A DNA stretch of 45,737 nt from CAYFVR01 sp046541515 (GCA_046541515.1 JBKHDD010000020.1:1-45737); one strand, 5' to 3'. Counted from the first letter of the stretch, positions 35,328 through 42,856 are shown. Numbers and translations are program-made. Notes: a model not told the origin generated them from the sequence alone.

Positions 35328-35975
35328 TCAAGGGCCGCCGGGGACGGGACAGAGTGGGCAAAACGGGTGGGAGCGGCGGGGACGGCGGCGGTCCCGCCGC
35401 GGGCGGCGAGGCGGGTCGTTCGGCCGGGGACGACGCGGATGGCGGCTTCCGCGGAATTGGCCATCCGAAGTTTCGGGATTCTCGGGGGGCGGAGGCGGGT
35501 TGATTCCCAAAACCGGATGGCCATGGCTTCGGCCGACCATCGGCGGGTGGCGGTAAAGGCCGATGGGCACGCGGTATCGGATACGGTCGGGTTCGTCGTC
35601 CTCCGGCGCCGTCTCCCGGGACGCCTCCAACCTTCGGGCCTCCTCGGCGTGGCGCTCGGCGGCACGGGCCGCGGCTTCGGCCCGTTCCACCGCCTCCCGC
35701 AGTTCCCGAACCTCGCGCTCCCGCCGTTCCTCGGCCCGTCGGGCCGCCGCCGCCTCCATCGCCCGTTCCCGCCGGGCGGCAGCCGCCGGGTCGTGGGGCA
35801 GCTCCCGCAGCTTTCCGGCGACGTCCGCCGGCTCTTCCGGCCGCACATTGGAAAAGTGGGGGACGCCGTTCTCGTCGGTCCAGAAATAGATCTCCGCCGC
35901 GCCCACGGACCCCGGCCCCGAAAATCCCATCCAGAGAAACGCGGCAATGACGATCCAAACGTGGATGGCGGTCAT
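35328..35975 (-). CDS. Exported DUF4124 protein with charged coiled coil
   Basis: The 215-aa protein has a signal peptide (about residues 1-25, WIVIAAFLWMGFSG) and then the DUF4124 motif EIYFWTDENGVPHFSNVRP. A long Ala/Glu/Arg coiled coil follows (about residues 60-125), and then a Pro/Arg-rich tail. DUF4124 is a small periplasmic beta domain of unknown role. I chose the ATG at 35975 because it gives the signal peptide directly. The far C-terminus is basic low-complexity and may be disordered. Confidence 0.75.
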   Translation of the reverse strand: MTAIHVWIVIAAFLWMGFSGPGSVGAAEIYFWTDENGVPHFSNVRPEEPADVAGKLRELPHDPAAAARRERAMEAAAARRAEERREREVRELREAVERAEAAARAAERHAEEARRLEASRETAPEDDEPDRIRYRVPIGLYRHPPMVGRSHGHPVLGINPPPPPENPETSDGQFRGSRHPRRPRPNDPPRRPRRDRRRPRRSHPFCPLCPVPGGP

Positions 35976-36213
35976 GGGTTTCTTTCCCTTCGTTCGGGCC
36001 GAAAAAAATGGGCGGAGCCGGTTTCGAATTTTGAAGCGGAAGTTGGTTGGCCCTCTGGGGTTCATGTTGAAATTTCAAATGGGCGAAGGCGTCCGATGGG
36101 CCGGGGCGCATGCGATAGGCCCCTTCACATAATCCACCGAAATGAATATTAAATTTTTTCCATGGAAACGGGTTTGGCGGCCAATCGCTTACCATCGAAA
36201 TGGGGAACGTCCC

Positions 36214-37245
36214 TCACGGATGCGCCCCCATGGCCCGCCGGGACCGTTCGGGATTCGTCGCCGCGATGAAATTCCCCTCCCCGGCCAGCTCCGGATCGAA
36301 TTCCGGAAAGGTGGACGAGGCGGAAATGGTGAAAGTGAGAAAATCGGTCCCCGGCCGGTATTGACCCAGGTGCTCGGGAATGCCCAGACCGGCGGCGGAG
36401 TGGAATTTGCCGTTGAAATGGACCACCAGGGCGTCCGGGTTTTTCGCCAACGCCCCGGCCACCGTGTGGGCCATGGCGGCGTCCCAAAGCGACTGGGCCG
36501 AAAGGAATCGCTCAAACTCCGCTCGGGCTTCGGCCTCGGCCTCCGGGTCCGGCGCCGTCTCGGAGGTTTCATCCTCGGATTCCGCCGCGTGGGCTTCCAC
36601 GCCTTCCCAAAACCCGCGAAACCGGGCGCGGTAGGCCTCGGACGCCTCGGGATAGGGCAGCGGCGGCAGAAAAACCCGAGAGGCCGCCGGCAGCTCCAGA
36701 AGGGCCTCCCGCCCCAGGCGGCCGACCCGGTTGACGTGGCGGCGGGGCGCGTTGGACGCCAGCACCCGCAGTCCGTGTTCCCGGGCGTATTCCACCGCCG
36801 GTCGATAGTCGGTGCGATATCCCGGCCAAATGCGGGCCGACCGGAGAAAATGGCGCTCGGTGATGTACCCGCCCAGATATTCGTCGATCACGAGTTGCAC
36901 GTCCCGCTCGAACATTTCCATGGCCGGCACCACCGGCCGCTCGGCCCCGTACCGCTCGTGGCATTGTCGAAACAGCTCCAATTGGAGATGATGGCCCACC
37001 CGGTTTCCGTGCTCTTCGCCCAGAAACACGACCGAAACATCCGCCGCCGCGTCCACCACGGCGGAGAGGGATGACGGATTGCCCTCGCCGTCGAAGATGC
37101 GATAATCGGCTTCGGTCACCGGCTCGGGTTCGGGTCGGCCCATTCCGCCGGGCCGGGGCATTCCTTCGGGCGGTCGGGCGCAGGCCACCGGGTAGAGCAT
37201 GAGAAGCAGAAGCGCGCTCATCAATAACCAGCGATCAAATCCCAT
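36214..37245 (-). CDS. ChaN-family (DUF399) putative lipoprotein
   Basis: The 343-aa protein has an N-terminal signal ending in PVACARPP, a poor but possible lipobox (Pro at -3). Conserved ChaN elements follow: VVFLGEEHGNRVGHHLQLEL, AMEMFERD, YRTDYRPAVEYAREHGL, LASNAPRRHVNRVG and LVVHFNGKFHS. ChaN-like proteins of proteobacteria bind heme or are iron-regulated. The acidic Glu-rich insertion at about residues 225-250 is a variable loop. GGAAGGAAGG precedes the ATG at 37245. The frame stays open far upstream into the hemolysin III-like gene, but that is antisense-type read-through. Confidence 0.85.
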   Translation of the reverse strand: MGFDRWLLMSALLLLMLYPVACARPPEGMPRPGGMGRPEPEPVTEADYRIFDGEGNPSSLSAVVDAAADVSVVFLGEEHGNRVGHHLQLELFRQCHERYGAERPVVPAMEMFERDVQLVIDEYLGGYITERHFLRSARIWPGYRTDYRPAVEYAREHGLRVLASNAPRRHVNRVGRLGREALLELPAASRVFLPPLPYPEASEAYRARFRGFWEGVEAHAAESEDETSETAPDPEAEAEARAEFERFLSAQSLWDAAMAHTVAGALAKNPDALVVHFNGKFHSAAGLGIPEHLGQYRPGTDFLTFTISASSTFPEFDPELAGEGNFIAATNPERSRRAMGAHP

Positions 37246-37343
37246 GCAAACCTTCCTTCCCTTCGGATTCGGATGATTGGGGGTCGTCGAATTTCCCCTT
37301 TGTTTCGGGTTCCCAACCCGGTTTTTACATGGATTCCGAAAAA

Positions 37344-37362
37344 GGGCGAATGGGATTCGCCC
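37344..37362. repeat. REP-like palindrome, copy 2
   Basis: GGGCGAA-TGGGA-TTCGCCC, with 7-bp arms and a 5-base loop, is a near-copy of the palindrome at 26121-26141 and lies between the ChaN-like and hemolysin III-like genes. Confidence 0.65.
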
Positions 37363-37445
37363 CGACCAGGGCCGAATTGGATTCTTCCCAGCCATGGTTC
37401 CCAGGTTCCAAATCAAACGGAATGGGAGGAAGCCCATCCCCCGAC

Positions 37446-38105
37446 TCAACCCCCCAACGGGATCACGTAAAACAAAACGGTGAAGAAATGGCAGACGCTG
37501 CCGCCCAGCACGAAAAGGTGCCAGATCGCATGATGATAGGGCAGCCGGCGCCAGACGTAAAAAATCACGCCCAGCGTGTAGCAGAGTCCCCCCGCCGCCA
37601 GGAGGATCAGCCCGCCCGGCGCCACCGCCTGCCACATCGGGCGAATCGCCACCACCACCACCCAGCCCATGCCCAGGTACAGCGACAGAGAGACCCGCTG
37701 AAACCGGCGGAGCGGGGTCAGTTCGAACACGATTCCGAAGGCCGCCAGCGCCCAGATGAGCCCGAAGAGCGTCCAGCCCCACGGCCCCCGGAGATTGACC
37801 AAAGTGAACGGCGTGTAGGTGCCCGCGATGAGCAGGAAGATGGCGACGTGATCCAACACCCGCAACACCGCCTTGGCCCGGGGCAGCGGAATGCCGTGGT
37901 ACAGGGTGGAGGCGGTGTAGAGCAGGATGAGCGTGGCGCCGTAAATGCTGACGCTCACCACATGCCAGGCATCGCCGAATCGGCTGGCGAAGGCGGTGAG
38001 GACGCCCAGGGCGGCAATCGCCAAGCCGGCGCCGATCCCGTGGGTGACGCTGTTGGCGATTTCTTCGCCCGGGCGATAGGCCCGGGCCGGAGAGGCAGGC
38101 GGCAT
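37446..38105 (-). CDS. Hemolysin III / YqfA-family membrane protein
   Basis: The 219-aa protein has seven membrane segments and the conserved polar residues of the HlyIII/AdipoR superfamily: NSVTHGIGAGL, YTASTLYHG, LDHVAIFLLIAGTYTPF and HAIWHLFVLGGSVCHFF, which form the predicted zinc site. The function in bacteria is uncertain (membrane lipid homeostasis is proposed for relatives). It stands alone, with 200 bases to the ChaN-like gene downstream. Confidence 0.92.
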   Translation of the reverse strand: MPPASPARAYRPGEEIANSVTHGIGAGLAIAALGVLTAFASRFGDAWHVVSVSIYGATLILLYTASTLYHGIPLPRAKAVLRVLDHVAIFLLIAGTYTPFTLVNLRGPWGWTLFGLIWALAAFGIVFELTPLRRFQRVSLSLYLGMGWVVVVAIRPMWQAVAPGGLILLAAGGLCYTLGVIFYVWRRLPYHHAIWHLFVLGGSVCHFFTVLFYVIPLGG

Positions 38106-38280
38106 TCAATGCTCCCTGTTTTGCGTTTTGGGTTGTCGATCCATGGCACCAGCATTGTCCCGCCCCGGGGCCTTGTCAACGGGTTTCCGGATCATTCCCG
38201 GCGAGCTTGGGTCGATCGGCCGCCTTCAATTTCAGTGGGGAAGCGCACTTTTTAGAAACGCGGGCTTGCTTTCCCGAAAC

Positions 38281-38307
38281 CGGAATGACCATTATTTTAC
38301 AATTCCG
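38281..38307 (+). promoter_or_regulatory. Inverted repeat upstream of the XRE regulator (possible operator)
   Basis: CGGAAT (38281-38286) and ATTCCG (38302-38307) flank a TATTTT (38293-38298) that could be a -10 box. An XRE-family antitoxin could bind here to repress its own gene, which starts 27 bases downstream. Confidence 0.4.
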
Positions 38308-38333
38308 AACCGGTTTTCCCTCGGAGGTTCGCC

Positions 38334-38816
38334 ATGGAATTTTCCCGAACCCTTTCCCGCATCCGGCGCGAAAAGGGGTACAGTCAGCAGGATTTCGCCA
38401 AAAAAATTGGCGTTGGCCTGTCCGCAGTCCGGGGTTATGAAGCCGGCGGCCAGTCGCCTTCCCTGGATGTTCTCCGGAGCATCGCCCGGACCCTGGGCGT
38501 TTCCGCCGATGAACTCCTTTTTGACGAGAACGAACGAAATAACAGGCCGGCTCCTTTTCCGGACCCGGTCCTGCGCTCCCAGTTTGAGCGGCTTTCCCGC
38601 CTGCCGGATTCGGAGAGATCGGCGATTCGATCTCTGCTGGAAAAAATCCTTTCAAACCAGCGCCTGATCCCCGCCATGGAAAATGCCGAGGCCTCGTGGC
38701 GGGAAGAAATGGCGTCGGTCATGGCGGAATTCCGACGGAGGGGCGATCTGCATTCCGCCGAAGAGATTGATCAAATCGTGAACGAAGCGGTTTCCGCCGT
38801 TCGAAACGCCGATTAA
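38334..38816 (+). CDS. XRE-family HTH regulator (antitoxin-like)
   Basis: The 160-aa protein has an N-terminal Cro/C1-type helix-turn-helix (residues 2-62, with KGYSQQDFAKKIGVGLSAVRGY and LGVSADELLF). Helical sequence follows (RSQFERLSRLPDSERSAIRSLLEKIL). GGAGG lies 6 bases before the ATG. The PIN-domain frame follows in the same reading frame 14 codons after the stop, so the two probably form a toxin-antitoxin-like pair, with this protein as the DNA-binding repressor. Its pairing with a PIN toxin instead of the usual RHH or AbrB antitoxin is somewhat unusual. Confidence 0.87.
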   Translation: MEFSRTLSRIRREKGYSQQDFAKKIGVGLSAVRGYEAGGQSPSLDVLRSIARTLGVSADELLFDENERNNRPAPFPDPVLRSQFERLSRLPDSERSAIRSLLEKILSNQRLIPAMENAEASWREEMASVMAEFRRRGDLHSAEEIDQIVNEAVSAVRNAD

Positions 38817-38864
38817 CCCTCCGCCGCGGAATCCCGCAGGCCCCGAGCCGTTGTCGATACCAAT

Positions 38865-39374
38865 TTGTTCGTCAGCGGCCTGTTTTCCAGGGATTCCATC
38901 TCCGGCCGACTGATGGACCTTTGGGTCCATGAATCCTTCGCACTGATCACATCGGTGGAAATCCTGAAAGAGGTCGTCCGCGTATTGATCTGCCCGCGCA
39001 TCCGCGAACATTTTCCCGTCGATGATGAAATCGTTCGCCGTTTTTTCCGGCTGGTTTTCCGCAAGGCGGTCATATCCCGGGATCGATACCGGGTCGACCG
39101 GCTGGTCGATGATCCCGACGACAACAAATTTCTGGCTTGCGCCCTGGAAATGCGAGCGGACTTCATCGTCTCCAGATATCCCCATCTTCGGAATCTCAAG
39201 CACTTTCATGGCATCCAGATTGTGGACGCCGCGGCGTTTATCGAAGAAGTGACCCAACCGTCTCCCAGAAATTCGGTAAGGCCGGGCTTCCCTCACTCCG
39301 CTCGCACCAGCATCGGCGCGGGAACCGGAAGATATCGCGGCCCGGGCCCTGGACTGGTGGCGATGAAGAAATAG
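38865..39374 (+). CDS. PIN-domain toxin-like protein (COG1569-type), start codon missing
   Basis: The sequence RAVVDTNLFVSGLFS, then TSVEILKEVVRVL, DDPDDNKFLACAL and ADFIVSRYPHL, is a PIN-domain ribonuclease of the putative toxin family that starts DTN. The first catalytic Asp (codon 38856) lies upstream of the only standard start codon in frame, the TTG at 38865. Between the XRE stop (38814-38816) and that Asp no ATG, GTG or TTG exists in this frame. So the gene is either inactivated, started at an unusual codon, or affected by an error. The C-terminus runs about 40 residues past the family end and overlaps the convergent lipoprotein gene. Confidence 0.65.
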   Translation: MFVSGLFSRDSISGRLMDLWVHESFALITSVEILKEVVRVLICPRIREHFPVDDEIVRRFFRLVFRKAVISRDRYRVDRLVDDPDDNKFLACALEMRADFIVSRYPHLRNLKHFHGIQIVDAAAFIEEVTQPSPRNSVRPGFPHSARTSIGAGTGRYRGPGPGLVAMKK

Positions 39375-39688
39375 CCGCCGAGGCCGTTGGTTTCCGGGGT
39401 GACTTTTCGGCGGACTTCCGGCCGGGCGATGCGGTCCCAGCGGTCCATGATCAGGCGGACCGGTTCCCCGGTTTTGGGGACCAGAACCAGTTCGCAGGGC
39501 ATCCGGCCTCCGCAGACCGCGTCGGCGGAAACCCGCAGCGGGGTTTGGCCCAGCAATTCGCCGTCGGCGTACACGTCCAGCCCTTCCCCTCCGCCGCCAA
39601 AATGCAGCGTGGTCCGCGGGGCCGCGCATCCCGCGAGAAAAATAAAGGCGACGATTGAAATCCGCCATAAAAAGCGCTCGTTTTTCAT
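39293..39688 (-). CDS. Small PEGA-like lipoprotein
   Basis: The 131-aa protein has a lipoprotein signal (FLAGC, cysteine about residue 21) and then a beta segment LDVYADGELLGQTPLRV that resembles a PEGA carbohydrate-binding-like repeat. The remainder is beta-rich, with GLGGYFFIATSPG near the end. The function is unknown. An excellent AAGGAGG lies 5 bases before the ATG at 39688. Its 3' end overlaps the end of the PIN frame by about 80 bases on the opposite strand. Confidence 0.75.
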   Translation of the reverse strand: MKNERFLWRISIVAFIFLAGCAAPRTTLHFGGGGEGLDVYADGELLGQTPLRVSADAVCGGRMPCELVLVPKTGEPVRLIMDRWDRIARPEVRRKVTPETNGLGGYFFIATSPGPGPRYLPVPAPMLVRAE

Positions 39689-40030
39689 TGCGACCTCCTT
39701 TCCCGGCGTCCCCCCTCTCCGAAGAATTCCTCCAACCAATTCCACCGAAAAAACAACGGAGGCGAGACAAGGCGTCAAACGCTCCGGTTCATCTGATGAA
39801 AACAGGACCCACGAGCCGGTTCACCGGATCCGTTTTGGAAAACATAAGGCGTTTCAGCCGGATATCCAACGGACATTCCCATACGCGGGGACCCGGAAGA
39901 GGCGGAAATCTGGTTGGAGGAAGGAATTTTTGGAAAACGGGGCGTCCTCGGCGGGCTGGGAGGACAACCGAATCGGCGGGGACGCCGGGGTCGGACGCGG
40001 CAATCCGGCGGAATGGAATCCTGTCTTGGC
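39689..40030. other. Gene-free gap
   Basis: These 342 bases separate two minus-strand genes. I see no supported gene, promoter or terminator in them. Confidence 0.35.
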
Positions 40031-40759
40031 TTATTCCGCCGGCACCCGCTCCGAGCGGCCCGCCCCAAGGGTTTCCGGCGGGGTTTCGTCCGCGAAGTAG
40101 ACCGCGTCCACGGGCGGCGGGTTTGGGGCGTTTGGGAAGGCCAGGGCCACGAACCAGTTTTGGACGAAGGTGCGGACTTCGTCCCGGGCGGTTTCGCGGA
40201 TTTCGGGGATTTTCTCGCCGGCCTTGGAACGCAGGAGGCGGGTCATGTCGCGGACGAACCGAACCCGCGCGGGCCTTTCCCGGCGAAGGAGGCTGCCTTC
40301 CAGGGTGGTGAACCGCAGGTTGGAGACGTCCACGGCGGGGCGATTGTGGCGGATGTTGGGAGCGAGGACGGTGATTCCGCCCTCGTTTTCATTCCAGAAG
40401 AACTCCCAGGAACCCTCCAGGTCCAGATAGAACACGTACTCCACCGGCGCTTCCATCCGGATGGTGAGGTCCGGCAGCTCGATCATGTCCCAAGCGATGG
40501 TCTTCTTGTCGGTGCGGGTGACGGTTTCCACGGTTTGGAGCCGGGCGACCTGAAGGTGGTTGGTCCCCTCGGTTTCGGCGACGTAGCTTTCCCACAGGGT
40601 GGCGACCTCGCCTTTTTGGAACGCCTCGGCGATGCGGGCGGTGGCGTCGCCGGCTTGATCCAGGCGCTTGCCGATCCGGTCGGTCGTCATCCGGAACAAA
40701 ACGACGATCGTGAGACAGATCAAGGCGACGATGACGAGGAGGATGTAGCGTTTTTTCAT
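40031..40759 (-). CDS. Membrane-anchored protein of unknown function (DUF4230-like layout)
   Basis: The 242-aa protein has one N-terminal membrane helix (YILLVIVALICLTIVVLF) and an extracytoplasmic part with LQVARLQTVETV, then LDLEGSWEFFWNENEGGITVLAPNI. That order resembles DUF4230 proteins, but I cannot confirm it. The C-terminal helical region (EIRETARDEVRTFVQNWF) is followed by a short Pro-rich tail. The ATG at 40759 is chosen as the codon just before the basic MKKR and helix. The function is unknown; the next gene upstream is an antitoxin-like gene, probably unrelated. Confidence 0.65.
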   Translation of the reverse strand: MKKRYILLVIVALICLTIVVLFRMTTDRIGKRLDQAGDATARIAEAFQKGEVATLWESYVAETEGTNHLQVARLQTVETVTRTDKKTIAWDMIELPDLTIRMEAPVEYVFYLDLEGSWEFFWNENEGGITVLAPNIRHNRPAVDVSNLRFTTLEGSLLRRERPARVRFVRDMTRLLRSKAGEKIPEIRETARDEVRTFVQNWFVALAFPNAPNPPPVDAVYFADETPPETLGAGRSERVPAE

Positions 40760-40796
40760 GGGTGGGGGGTCGCAGTACCGTTCATTTTGGCGAAAT

Positions 40797-40845
40797 TTTG
40801 TAGGGGCGTATCGCATACGCCTTGGCCAATCCGGCACGATTGTTC
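40797..40845. repeat. Intergenic repeat, copy 2 (first copy at 26184-26233)
   Basis: GTAGGGGCGTATC ... CCGGCACGATTGT aligns along its full length with the copy at 26184. It lies between the DUF4230-like gene and the UPF0175 gene and just touches the stop of the latter. Confidence 0.65.
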
Positions 40846-41095
40846 ATTGGGAATCCCAAAGTGAACGGCAGCAGGGTTCGTCGGGATTGGAGCAAGGCTG
40901 GCGGGCGTTGCGGAGTTCGCGCTCAAGAGTTTCCTCGGAATACTGGATGATGGAAACTTGGAACCGACTCAGCAGAGCCAGGAAATCGGCGCGGGACAGA
41001 CCCGCGAGTTCGGCGGCTTTGCCCTGGGAGATTTCGCCCCGGTCGTAACGATTTACGATTTCCCGGTATTTATTGTCCTCGTGTGATCCTTCCAT
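40844..41095 (-). CDS. UPF0175-family antitoxin-like protein
   Basis: The 83-aa protein has the UPF0175 core RGEISQGKAAELAGLSRADFLALL followed by IIQYSEETLERELRNA. Members are DNA-binding antitoxins, usually paired with a DUF3368 PIN-like toxin. No such toxin lies on either side, so this looks like an orphan. GGAG lies 6 bases before the ATG at 41095. The last ~15 residues (CSNPDEPCC) run into the intergenic repeat and may be non-native. Confidence 0.8.
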   Translation of the reverse strand: MEGSHEDNKYREIVNRYDRGEISQGKAAELAGLSRADFLALLSRFQVSIIQYSEETLERELRNARQPCSNPDEPCCRSLWDSQ

Positions 41096-41126
41096 TACTT
41101 ACTCCATTTACGCCCTTTGGTCCGGA

Positions 41127-41453
41127 TTAATTCCACAGTTCCGGATCGATTCTTCTCTCCTCGTCAATTTTCCCCTGAATCCGCTGAAATTCCTCTTCGG
41201 TCCACCGGCCGAACAGATGGTCGAGGTCGTGGAAAGGGGGACCGTCCTCCGGGGCAGCCTCCATTTTGTCAAAATGAAGCCGAATAACGGCGGGTCGCTT
41301 GTCATCATCGAAATGGCAGGCCACCGCGTCCTGAATCATCGCCTTCAATTCATCCATGGAATCCGCCTCCGTAAAAATGCCGTGCCCCAAGGCGCGGGCT
41401 TCGAAGCCGCCTTCGGGGGAATTCGAGACCATGAAAATGATTTCATTTTGCAT
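41127..41453 (-). CDS. HicB-like antitoxin with an added acidic tail
   Basis: The 108-aa protein has two parts. Residues 1-62 match small HicB-like proteins often mislabelled as 2-oxoisovalerate dehydrogenase subunits (SPEGGFEARALGHGIFTEAD, DAVACHFDDDKRPAVIRLH). Residues 74-108 (FHDLDHLFGRWTEEEF ... IDPELW) resemble the C-terminal toxin-binding tail of VapB-like antitoxins. The combination suggests a hybrid antitoxin. No hicA or PIN gene is adjacent; the UPF0175 gene lies 31 bases downstream. I chose the ATG at 41453, where homology begins. Confidence 0.75.
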   Translation of the reverse strand: MQNEIIFMVSNSPEGGFEARALGHGIFTEADSMDELKAMIQDAVACHFDDDKRPAVIRLHFDKMEAAPEDGPPFHDLDHLFGRWTEEEFQRIQGKIDEERRIDPELWN

Positions 41454-41572
41454 TGGCGCCGATCTCCACTGCGGAAGGTTGGAACCGAAATTCAGAACGC
41501 TTCCAATCCCGTTTCCGGAAAACAACCTAACATTAGCCGCCAAGTCCGACCATTCGCAAGGGAAATCATGCC

Positions 41573-41640
41573 GCCTCCCCGGGCATTGGCCCGGACCTGA
41601 TATGCGGCCGCCCTTCCAGGGCCTGGGGATTGATTTATTG
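41573..41640. repeat. Palindromic intergenic repeat, copy R3
   Basis: The first 22 bases (41573-41594) are identical to 42751-42772 and include the palindrome CCCGGGCATTGGCCCGG. The remainder (CTGATATG ... CCAGGGCCTGGGG) matches the middle of the copy at 42857. It belongs to the repeat family R1-R3 in this region. Confidence 0.7.
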
Positions 41641-41860
41641 CTTTGAAATGAAAGGTCATTCGGTCTGTTTCGATACAAGAATAACTTATTAATATTCATG
41701 GATAAAATACTTTTTACAGCGTATGTCCGCAATGGAGCGGCATTTTGGTTGACGATGTTCAAATTAAATTTTTTTATTATTTCAAATAATTAAACTGGAA
41801 CATTGTATCTTTAGTCCAACAGTAAAGGATTACGACACCCATCATTGCGCTAAAAAAAAA

Positions 41861-41889
41861 TTGACTTTTCTTGATTGATGTATTAAAGA
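41861..41889 (+). promoter_or_regulatory. Promoter candidate for the riboswitch transcript
   Basis: TTGACT (41861-41866), a 17-base spacer and TAAAGA (41884-41889) would start a transcript near 41896, just upstream of the aptamer at 41910. A TTGACG at 41749-41754 without a clear -10 is an alternative. The A/T-rich stretch 41640-41860 shows no gene. Confidence 0.45.
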
Positions 41890-41909
41890 AAAATTTCTTC
41901 TGGATTGCC

Positions 41910-41990
41910 GCACCAAAATGAAAAGCCAAACCTGCCGTAAGGCTGGGACGGAAAGCCACGGGTCTTTCTGGGAAGAGATCGCCGGGTTGC
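41910..41990 (+). promoter_or_regulatory. Class I cyclic di-GMP (GEMM-I) riboswitch aptamer
   Basis: The sequence follows the GEMM-I consensus. The P1 5' strand GCACC (41910-41914) pairs with GGTTGC (41985-41990). The P2 strand GCCAAACC (41925-41932) leads to a GTAA tetraloop hairpin, then GGGACGGAAAGCC (41945-41957), and a second stem ends GCCGGGTTGCTGATGG, as in the Vibrio Vc2 aptamer. The position equivalent to ligand-contacting G20 is a G (41925), which favours c-di-GMP over cGAMP, and A47 is an A (41952). The adjoining C-G pair (41926-41951) is swapped relative to Vc2, a compensatory change that supports the fold. It precedes a terminator and a membrane-protein gene. Confidence 0.88.
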
Positions 41991-42023
41991 TGATGGATTT
42001 CCATTTGCATCCCGGCTTTTTTT
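41981..42023 (+). terminator. Riboswitch expression-platform terminator
   Basis: A long near-perfect hairpin (outer GCCGGG 41981-41986 with CCCGGC 42011-42016, inner ATGGA/TCCAT) is followed by seven T residues (42017-42023). Its left arm contains the 3' strand of aptamer helix P1 (41985-41990), so ligand-bound aptamer and terminator exclude each other. Ligand binding should therefore allow transcription of the next gene. Confidence 0.88.
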
Positions 42024-42085
42024 GTTTGTACGGGTCAAATTTATTCGGCGAAAATTAATGTCATTCCAAAGAACTGGAGGCCAAA

Positions 42086-42598
42086 ATGCTCAATGAGTCG
42101 GCAGAAAAATCAATCCTGGAAGAAACCGATGGCGAAACTTCCGAAATGGAAGCGCTGGAAGCAGCGAGTTCTCAAGAAGAATCACAACCAATGGTAATGG
42201 AAAAAGATTTGCCGGCGGTGGTCGATAACGAAGACAGTCAACTTACGCGGGTAAAAAACCGATTGGCCTATGAAATCATCAAAAAAAACGCATTTTCTTC
42301 CGCCCTGCTAAATATGTTTTTGCCCGGCGCCGGGTACTTGTACTGCGGAAAACCGATAATGGCCGGCATCACATTCATAAACGTTGCAATCCTCACGGCG
42401 GGTTTTTTCCTCGTGAATGTCCTCTCCGGCGGAATCGGCATTTTGTTGACGCTTCCGATTTCGATATGTGTCGCCATCGCCTTGTTTTTTCTCGGTTATC
42501 ATGCTGCCCACAAGGCCAACAAAGCCCTCGCGCAGAAATGCATGGAATCGGCGTATCAGGTCGATCTCAATTATTGGACGGTGCAAAGAGTCGCGTAA
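42086..42598 (+). CDS. Small membrane protein with TM2-like motif under riboswitch control
   Basis: The 170-aa protein has an acidic N-terminal segment (residues 1-55, rich in Glu and Ser), then a basic stretch. Membrane segments at about 71-86, 91-112 and 116-139 follow. The motif LNMFLPGAGYLYCGKPIMAG resembles the TM2 domain (PGxGxxYxGxxxxG). GGAGG lies 5 bases before the ATG. It is the only gene between the c-di-GMP riboswitch and the terminator at 42668, so it is the switch's sole target. Codon use is more A/T-rich than its neighbours. The function is unknown; a c-di-GMP-dependent surface or envelope role is inference. Confidence 0.82.
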   Translation: MLNESAEKSILEETDGETSEMEALEAASSQEESQPMVMEKDLPAVVDNEDSQLTRVKNRLAYEIIKKNAFSSALLNMFLPGAGYLYCGKPIMAGITFINVAILTAGFFLVNVLSGGIGILLTLPISICVAIALFFLGYHAAHKANKALAQKCMESAYQVDLNYWTVQRVA

Positions 42599-42667
42599 CC
42601 AAATGTTTTTAGAAGGATTTTTTTATCCCTGCGCAGCCTTTTTTGCCAATCCCCGTTGTAGACAAAT

Positions 42668-42710
42668 GCCCCTTTCCGGATTCCCAGCGAGAGCGGAAAG
42701 GGGCGTTTTC
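42668..42710 (+). terminator. Intrinsic terminator after the riboswitch-controlled gene
   Basis: An 11-bp perfect stem (GCCCCTTTCCG 42668-42678 and CGGAAAGGGGC 42694-42704) is followed by GTTTTC. It closes the single-gene unit. Confidence 0.85.
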
Positions 42711-42750
42711 GGTTGTTCCCCTCGTTTTCATCCAACCACTTCTCCGAGCA

Positions 42751-42846
42751 GCCTCCCCGGGCATTGGCCCGGCGCTTGGGTTTGGTTCACCTCTCCCTCG
42801 CTCTCCAAACGCCGCCATTTTGATTTTGAACGCCCGGTTTTCTTCT
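42751..42846. repeat. Intergenic repeat, copy R1
   Basis: The copy starts with the CCCGGGCATTGGCCCGG palindrome and continues through GGTTCACCTC and CCAAACGCCGCCATTTTGATTT to CGCCCGGTTTTC. It is in direct repeat with R2 (42857-42971) but lacks an internal stretch of about 27 bases that R2 has. Confidence 0.75.
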
Positions 42847-42856
42847 CCCCCCTCCG

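Noticed and set aside
36214..38109. A single 631-codon protein spanning the ChaN-like gene and the region upstream
   Set aside because: Only the part after 37245 has a signal peptide and ChaN motifs; the rest is an off-frame reading of the hemolysin III-like gene.
41777..42010. A 77-codon minus-strand frame opposite the riboswitch
   Set aside because: It is the complement of the structured RNA and shows no protein family features.
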